Below are positions 57,410-64,000 of a stretch of DNA of 64,000 bases, piece by piece. The notes under the pieces were generated by a model that saw only the letters and a program-made list of their open reading frames with translations, was not told where the DNA came from and ran no database searches. The DNA is from Melieria omissa (lineage: Eukaryota > Arthropoda > Insecta > Diptera > Ulidiidae), in contig OZ020267.1 of NCBI GenBank assembly GCA_963971225.1, positions 149,447,927-149,511,926 of the forward strand, given 5' to 3'. The number at the start of each line of letters is the position of its first letter. The first letter of the stretch is position 1. A program made the translations under genes and the position numbers.

Positions 57410-57926
57410 TTAACCCTTTCACTACAGGTTTTTATTGGAGAAAGTTAAATCTTTAAATTTATCGGATTTTGCCTTTTGTGTGGTTTTATCAGCAACATTC
57501 GATACTAGTTTTTTAAATTTTTCTTGCCGAATCCTTTTTTTAGAGTGTTCCATACGACAGCAATCATATCGTGTTTGCTGTAATAATCACTTAAACATGA
57601 AATTGTTTACGTATAATTAACAATTTAATACTTCTTCGTTTACTTCCTTTAAAATTATTAAAAAAAATTGAATTGAATTGAAGTAAAACGTCAATTAAAA
57701 AATGTTTCTTATTTTTTTCTGCTTCTTCTTTACAATGTAAAGATATAACTTTAAAAAAACGTGTATACTTGTGTTTTTTAGTTTTAACTATTAATTTTTT
57801 TTATTTTTGTGTTATTCCTAAAACTTCAAACTGTTCTTATGACAAACAAACAAATTATTCTTGAAGCCATAGAGTTTTCAGACATTCACATGTTGCCATA
57901 TGGCAACATAATAGCGAAAGGGTTAA
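57410..57926. mobile_element. TTAA MITE 'CATATG-palindrome' family, copy 3
   Basis: TTAA at 57410-57413 and 57923-57926. Left CCCTTTCACTACAGG; right inverted CCCTTTCGCTATTATG. A 20-bp perfect palindrome ATGTTGCCATATGGCAACAT (57890-57909) is centred 23 bp inside the right TTAA. 517 bp, reverse orientation relative to 39748-40258. Confidence 0.85.
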
Positions 57927-57958
57927 GAAAAATTCAAATATTGAGTGTCATTCATATT

Positions 57959-58115
57959 CAGGAGCGGATTTAGAAAAATATTTCGGGGGTTTTCAAAAAG
58001 TAATTCTTTAATATTCATAAAATGCCTTTTAATTTGTATGTAGTTTTATAGTCGATCCAAATATTTCGGGGGGTTTCAACCTCCAAACCGCCCCCCCCCC
58101 CTGGATCCACCACTG
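57959..58115. mobile_element. Small hAT-like MITE
   Basis: The left end CAGGAGCGGATTTAG and right end CTGGATCCACCACTG are inverted matches at 11 of 15. ATATTTCGGGGG is repeated inside, and a C-run abuts the right end. No 8-bp duplication is visible (TTCATATT versus ACTGTTAC), so one boundary may be wrong. Confidence 0.5.
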
Positions 58116-60639
58116 ACTGTTACGATCCCTGGCAAGAATATTTTCTGACGCTTCACTGACTGATCTCGCACCAAAATCTTTTCATACAATCTTATCTCTG
58201 AATTTATTTTCTTAAATATTTCTACAAATACTTTTCATTATTTTGATACCATTTAAATTCTATTACGAAATTATTAAAACTGATAAAGTCTATTTTTTCA
58301 AATCTCATTTTAAATTTCTCCTTTTACTTGTTTCCCCCCATTTCACCGCTCAACTGACCTTCGTCAAAGTAACGCAAAACTATCTAAAACTAGAAAGTTC
58401 TGCTAATTATGCATTTATTGAAAACTTTGCTGGCCCGAAAATGCAAATACACAACAACTGCCAACGGCGATAACAACAATTGATCAACATTATTTACGAA
58501 CTACAAGTTATGAAAATTGATAAGCTTCACTTGTACCTCCGCTAGTGCTGTGTCTGTCGCACACTTAGACGGCACTATGCGGCAACTCACTCAGCTACTT
58601 GAGTAACATTAGACAGACTTATGGCTAAAGCAGCCATGTGATCGCAATCAGCAAAAAGAAATAATTCCCTTTGAAATGCTTACAACAACACTGATCACAA
58701 GCAAAGTCATCGGCATTATCTGCATTTTTTTCATTTGCGCAAGTTAGTCATTGGCAAATTCTAGGCTCGTATGTGCAGCATCGAAAGGGAGTAGCCGAGC
58801 TGCGCTCGTGTTGAGCAGTGCTCTCCGCACTAATTAGTGCGGCCAATGATCCTGCTCGACGCGTACTCGAACGCGATCGCATACCAGCAGCGACGTTGCT
58901 TGCAGTTTCGCATTAACATAGATGCGGCTTGACGCGGCAGTAGAGTCGCACGCTCGCTCACTCCCTGCTTTCGATAACTTTCACAGCGCTCCGGCAGCCC
59001 GTTTCCAGCGATAGCAAAACAGTTCGCTTCCAGCACTCACAAAGCGTGTATCGGTTTTCAGCCAGTCGCGCCTCGCACGCGATCTCCAACACTCACGTAC
59101 GGCGCTTGTTCTGTCCGCGAGCAAACGCCGACGAAGGCGCACGTTACCCAAGTCGCCAAGTGCGCGTATCGCAGTCGTAGAGTTTCGCCGCCCCCTCCGC
59201 CAATCGGTCGAGTACGACGACAGGACTTGAGTGACTTGACTTGAGCACCTGCGCGAACCTTCGAAAGCACCCGCCGGCCATTGCAGCGACACAAAGCAGC
59301 TGGTAAACAATCGAATATTGCAATTAAGTAGTCAACCCATTAGAAATTTATATTCCTTGCACTCGATGCGGTCATGTGATCGCTTGCAACAAATATCAAC
59401 AATCACAGTCAGTCAGCCAGCGAACCAGCCAGTCGTCGCTGCTGCCGCGTTCTAATTTATTTTCGACGCTATCGCTTCTGGGGCTTAACTGATCAAACGT
59501 GTTCTGCGGCGCTGCGGCCCTGTTTGCGGACGCATTGTAATGAAGCGTTGCTGAGGCGCGCACGTCACATTGCAGCGGCGCCGATCAAGAAGCCGTAAAC
59601 TGTGCGAAATTAGCGCGTCCGCACTCCAGGCCCACCGCAGGAGTCCCAAGAGTCGACGATAGTTCGATGGAGCGATCGATCAAATGATTTAAGCCTGGCC
59701 CCACTTGTGAGAGCCATTAATATGCGCAAACAACGCGCTGATCCCACATTAACAAGAACCCACATGCCGCCGGCTCGATGCCACTTGAGTGTTGGGTGCC
59801 ATTTCTGCGGTATTGGTGGCTCATTCGGCAGATCGGCATTCTTGAGTGCAGCGAGCTTCGCTAAACGTTGAAAGTGACTTTTTGAGTGTGTTGTTGTTGT
59901 TGTTGTTGTTGAGCGGGCTGAAAAGTAAGTTATTGTTATTGTTTGTCGCTGGTTGTTAGTAGACACAAGTACTCCAACAGACTTCGGGCGCTAACGTTAA
60001 GCAACAGCGGTGCTCATGGTGGCCAGTTAGCGACACGTTAGCGACGCCGACGATGTAAGTTGGCAAGTGAAACAAATCGTCGCTCGGAAATCAGGTGTTG
60101 TTTTCGCTGAAAAAAAAGTGAAAGAAAAAAGTAAAAAACAAATTAAAAAACGCGTTTCAATAATGACTGCACGATAAAAAGTACAGTTTTTGCTAATCAA
60201 CTTGAAGCTTCAGTGTTTTAGGTTATGTTGAAAAAATTACATTAATTCGCATTTGCATTTCGTTGTTCTCGACGCTACTGCAGCGTCGTCGTGCTTTGGC
60301 TTCAAAGTGAAATAGAAATCAAAACAACAATAAATCGAAGATGCATAATTATTCTGTTGAATACTCAAGCAAAATCTTGAACGCTGAATTGCAGGTTTTG
60401 TTGTGGGAAAATGTTGGAGGAAATTAATAGCTGAACTCAATTAATATCTGAAATGGGCAGGAAAAGCTGACAATAAGAAAATCAATTAAAGAAAATCTAA
60501 ATAGATCGATAGATAGAAATAGATGGAAAAATGTGTTTGGATATGAATATAAAGCAAAATATTTGTTTATGCATGTTTTGTTGACTCCATAAAATATAAA
60601 ATAAAATTAAAATATTGAGGAAATTAATCTCTAAAAGCT
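58116..60639. promoter_or_regulatory. GC-rich island; candidate promoter/5' exon region
   Basis: 58500-60060 has many CG dinucleotides, CAGCCAGTCGCGCC and CAGTCAGCCAGCGAACC runs, and (TTG)n at about 59889-59912. A donor-like CGAT|GTAAGTTGG lies near 60054 and another, AAAAG|TAAGT, near 59924. The minus frames 58981-59310 and 59610-59966 lack domains and overlap other frames. Interpretation as 5' untranslated exon is inference. Confidence 0.3.
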
Positions 60640-60935
60640 GCCCTCGATAGTCCAGTGGGTAGCGCGCTGGCTTCTCATGCCAGAGGCCTTAGGTTCGAAT
60701 CCTAGATCGGGCTGGTGAAACGCTCGTTTACTTTTATCGCTATCCACATGAAGGAAATGAGAATTACAGGAATCGCACAAGTAGGTCCCCCTTTTCCCCT
60801 ATACATGTTGGAAAAAATAAATGTTGCACTCACATTTGAAAAATTGCTAGAATATGTGGTGTCACAGTGGGTCTCTTAATAGGCCTTCGAGTGTAACTCT
60901 ACCAGAGGCAGTCACAATAGCCTAACCTAGTATCT
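60640..60935 (+). mobile_element. tRNA-headed SINE-like unit
   Basis: 60640-60713 folds largely as a tRNA: D-arm with GTCC...A box TAGTCCAGTGGG, anticodon stem CTGGC/GCCAG (60667-60671/60679-60683) with loop TTCTCAT (CTC at 60674-60676), and T-arm with perfect B box GGTTCGAATCC (60692-60702). The acceptor stem pairs poorly: GCCC-TC-GAT faces ATCGGGC, as if TC were inserted, and no good 7-bp stem forms. A 220-nt non-tRNA body follows, ending AGCCTAACCTAG like the CCTAA-tailed retroposons here. No target duplication found. It could be a degenerate tRNA gene instead. Confidence 0.6.
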
Positions 60936-61022
60936 GAAATCGAAACGAGAAGTCCAAGTTGATAGTAACAAAATAATAATAAAATAGATCTTAATATAAT
61001 TTGTGTTATATTTTTCTATCTA

Positions 61023-61937
61023 CAGTGCCTCACAAAAGTATTCGGAATGTAATATTTTCATTTTCATATTTTTTTCGCCATATTGATCTCCACAATCAGG
61101 TCCAAAAATGTTAAATTTGGTTTCATCGCTAAATATTATTTGGGACCAAAACTCAATTGCATGGTTTTTGTACTTCTGCGGGAACTTTAAACGCTTCTTG
61201 TGGTTCTTCGCACTGATAAGGGGTTTGACATGTAGGGTTCGTACGTGGTAACCAGCAGCTCGCAGAGTCCTGCGCACGGTTTCATCACTGACGTCGACTC
61301 CATTGTATTCAGCAAGACTTCTATTGATTTCTGGAGCAGAATTTCGTGGTTGTGCCTAGATTTGCCTAATGATAACAACTTTATCGTGGGGCTTTAGTTT
61401 TTGAGGTCTGCCACATCTTTGACCCATCTTAAGTGAATTTCTTTCCGAATGCTGTGGGTGGTAGATATACTTATCTTTGTAGATTTCGCAATCTCTTTGA
61501 GAGTTTTCCTTCATCTCGTAGGCTATACATAATTTTTCTCTAGTCCAAAGTGGTTTCTTTAGATTATCTACCCATTTGGTCAGTAAAATTTTAAATGCAA
61601 ACAAAAACCAAACACACTTGTCAAACTCTACTGCTCAAATGAATGTAAATGTTAATAATGGCAAAATCAGTTTGACAACATGACAGGATTTTTCGCAAAG
61701 GATACCATGATTGGGCAATTACGAATACTTTTGTAATGTGAATTATGTTATATTTCTCTTTAAAGTTAAATTTAAAGCCATTGTATACAAATTCGATTGA
61801 AATTTTATGCAACAATGAAAGGTTATGACCAATCAGAAGATATGACAACTTTTTGTTCATAATAATTTAGATTAAAGATAGATATTTTGATTATCTTTCA
61901 GAAAAATTTAAATTCCGAATACTTTTGTGAGGCACTG
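61023..61937 (-). mobile_element. Internally deleted Tc1-like element with intact ends
   Basis: TA at 61021-61022 and 61938-61939. The 26-bp ends CAGTGCCTCACAAAAGTATT then CGGAAT are perfectly inverted. At 915 bp it is well short of the usual ~1.6 kb. Near the right end TTACGAATACTTTTGTAATG (about 61718) echoes the terminal repeat ~200 bp inside, as in IR/DR-type Tc1 elements. The matching inner repeat on the left is lost with the deletion. Confidence 0.9.
61030..61604 (-). pseudogene. Tc1-like transposase, N-terminal part
   Basis: The minus frame from 61604 reads LWTREKLCIAYEMKENSQRD, then GRPQKLKPHDKVVIIRQI (GRPK-like hinge). A TAG at 61356 follows, and the same frame continues AQPRNSAPEINRSLAEYNGV, SDETVRRTLRAAGYHVRTLH, KPLISAKNHKKRLKF and WSQIIFSDETKFNIFGPDC. 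SDETKF holds the first catalytic Asp. After FGPDC homology stops: the second Asp and the Glu are deleted. Nonfunctional. Confidence 0.88.
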
Positions 61938-61939
61938 TA

Positions 61940-62640
61940 TGCAGCTTAGAACTTAACAGGAACCTCATAAAAACACAACTGAACTGTTGCTCTGTTATCT
62001 GTTTATTGTTTTAGAAAGTTAAACTCATTTATAAATGCTCAAAACATGACCAAAGCTAAAATATAACCGTCCCTTCAAAAAGATGTTTGTCGCCTTGAGG
62101 TCCTCCTTCTGGTTGACCAAACTTGGACCCTGGGCGCAATACAATCGCCTCAACTGTAGCTATAAGTTAGAATAGCTACAGTACATTGGATCGTAGCGAC
62201 TGGGTCCACCTATCAATGATCACTGCCAAAGAATAAGAATATGGAACCTTGTGTTCCACTGTCCAGCACCAACTTTATTGGTTCGAAAGTTATTAAAAAA
62301 AGGCGAAAGCTGCAATTCTATAGAAGTACAAAAATTCAAACTTTTACCCATTTTAGTAACTATAAATTCAATGAAGCAAAAATAATGAAATTTTGACACG
62401 TGATCTAGAAAATTCTATATAAAATTTTTAAGGATATAAAGAACTACAATTTTCAAAGGACCTTTTTCATATTCTTTTTTCTTTTTTAAATAAAAATTAA
62501 TTTAATTTAAATTCTTGAGCTTTTCCTCTTTCATTTGATATACATATTGTCATATTCTAACGAGGTTAAGATTTTTTAATATATTTTTTTTATTTTTATC
62601 CCATTCAAAATTTTGAAGTCTTTTTAGAAGGACAAAGGAT
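61940..62640. other. Spacer, nothing certain
   Basis: 62085-62270 has coding-like composition but no recognisable frame. The rest is AT-rich. Confidence 0.3.
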
Positions 62641-62646
62641 GTAGCA

Positions 62647-63285
62647 ATGAAAAACCGAGTGCGCAGTATTACTATGTTCCCATGTCCTGTGCACTGTGGA
62701 CACGATAGTAATGAGGAGGCGGACAGATTGGCAAAGGAGGGGGCGGCAAGACCTGAACCAATCATAAGTGTTAGCAAGACTCATTACAGACATTGTGTAA
62801 ACAGGAATTTCTTAATCGAGCTAACCACAAATAGTCGAATGGGACAACGCTGTTCCAAGCTTTTCTTTCCAGTTTACTCTGCAAAGAAAGCTAACTACCT
62901 CTTGGAACTAAGCCGAGCTGAGCGCAGATTCATGACGGGGATCCTAAGCGGACACTGTCTGCTAAATATGCATAGAGCGCGACTGGGAATCACGGACAAT
63001 GAACTATGCAGATCTTGTATGGAAGACGAGGAGACTTCTGTACACATCATAACGGAATGTCCCGCCCTCATACACGCAAGAAAGCGATTACTGGGAGGGA
63101 ACTGGTACAGACAAAGGAACTGTCTGAATTTGATCTAAGGAAAATAAAGGAGTTCCTGGATAACATCAGAGGATACGAACTCCTCCAGTAAGATAAAGGG
63201 ACGTGACACAATAGTTCAACACTGGACGCAGTGTCTCGGGCACGTGGTGCTCGACTCCCACTACCCCAATCTTAATCTTAATTAC
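62647..63285 (+). pseudogene. LINE (Jockey/R1-like) RNase H end and Cys/His tail with 3' UTR
   Basis: From about 62665 the frame shows VHCGHDSNEEADRLAKEGAA, the last RNase H motif (HxGxxxNExAD). It continues LSRAERRFMTGILSGHCLLN, LGITDNELCRSCMEDEETS and VHIITECPAL, the CxxC...H...C region after RNase H. Near 63097 a one-base change shifts the frame; the shifted frame continues ELVQTKELSEFDLRKIKEFL to a TAA at 63189-63191. The 3' part ends CCCCAATCTTAATCTTAATT, a short tandem tail typical of such LINEs. 5'-truncated. Confidence 0.88.
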
Positions 63286-64000
63286 TATGTTTGGTCTCTC
63301 GTTTTACGCTCATATGGATTTTTTCCAGTGTGAAATTTTTTAAATTTTTGTCGTACAGTGTATTGACCGAACCTGGCAATACTTAACAACAGACCCACTT
63401 GACAACACACCTAAGTAGTCAATACTTTTGTAAGCCACTGTAAGCGACGTGTGAACCCGCTCGATTTTATGAGCTTCCATTTAATTGAAAATTTTCCGCT
63501 GAAATTCGTGAACATTACGCAACTACATAAATATTTTAAAACGGACTCAAGTTAATTGCAGCGACTAAAGTGTACGTGATTATGACCCTAAACCGAAATG
63601 AAAACACTTCACTACCTGTTCGGGCCAATGTAAAGTTAGTAGAAACAAATAAAATGGAATTCAATACCCATAAAACAGCTAAGAGCATGAAATAAGTTTT
63701 ATAATTGTGTTAGTCAAATGTATTCTTTGAATTTTTTGAAGCAAACAATGTTTAGCTGCTAATAGAACAAATTTTTGGTTTATGAGAATTCATGGTATTT
63801 TTTCTTTAGATATATTAAAATCGAATCGTCAAATTGTCTTTGAATTTTTTCAAGCAAACCATGTTTAGCTGCTAATACAAAATTTTGAGTTTGTGGGAAT
63901 TCATAATATTTGTTGGATCTTATGATTTTTTTTGCTCTTATGATTTTTTTGATATTAAGATCAAATTTCTAATGGCTTATTTCAATTGACAAAAATCACT
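63286..64000. other. AT-rich spacer with a Tc1-like right end
   Basis: GTCAATACTTTTGTAAGCCA then CTGTA at about 63418-63441 is the mirror of a Tc1 end CAGTGGCTTACAAAAGTATT, similar to the element at 61023. No left partner was found. The last 280 bp contain a diverged duplication: GCAAACAATGTTTAGCTGCT near 63742 and GCAAACCATGTTTAGCTGCT near 63855. Confidence 0.4.

Noticed and set aside
63418..63441. Complete second Tc1-like element
   Set aside because: Only the right end is present; no matching left end with TA was found in the window.

Overview
The window looks like non-coding chromosomal DNA from a higher dipteran fly, most likely a tephritid fruit fly. This is inferred from its AT-rich composition, scattered CAG/CAA and CA/GT repeats, and mobile-element families (Tc1-like, mariner-like, hAT-like, piggyBac-like TTAA elements, Jockey/R1/CR1-like LINE remnants, CCTAA-tailed retroposons). 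No intact host protein-coding gene can be supported. Every coding similarity I recognise is a decayed or truncated transposable-element protein. The long open frames in GC-rich stretches have no recognisable domains and overlap each other in several frames.

Two kinds of DNA alternate. GC-richer islands (about 1-1.4, 4.0-5.3, 9.0-9.8, 11.6-12.5, 18.3-20.1, 23.2-23.8, 30.4-32.4, 37.8-39.4, 41.1-41.6, 44.5-45.4, 47.1-47.9, 51.6-53.2 and 58.5-60.1 kb) carry CAG/CAA runs, CA/GT microsatellites and occasional splice-like sites. They resemble conserved regulatory DNA or untranslated exons of a large gene or gene desert. Between them lie AT-rich stretches of repeats.

The repeat landscape is the main content. 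About 17 elements or single ends have TTAA at their termini, mostly with CCCTTTC-type ends as in the piggyBac superfamily. In most families one end, and only one, carries a palindrome of family-specific sequence centred about 22-25 bp inside the TTAA. That is the position of the inverted pair bound by the transposase cysteine-rich domain in piggyBac itself. Several nested insertions are resolved to the base: a hAT-like element (26104-28107, 8-bp duplication) inside a tandem repeat; a LINE tail (20451-20877, 12-bp duplication) inside a TTAA element; two inverted copies of a ~450-bp element with 8-bp duplications, one inside a TTAA element (46480-46923) and one inside a TA-flanked pogo-like element (49180-49630); and short retroposons with 11-15-bp duplications (12826-12985, 44043-44216, 50627-50878).

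Other content: a tRNA-headed SINE-like unit (60640-60935), an internally deleted Tc1-like element with perfect ends (61023-61937), a 1.2-kb foldback element (33528-34694), three tandem-repeat arrays (about 2.4-3.8, 13.7-14.7 and 21.5-22.7 kb), and candidate untranslated or 5' exons near 32.0, 47.5 and 60.0 kb that need transcript evidence.
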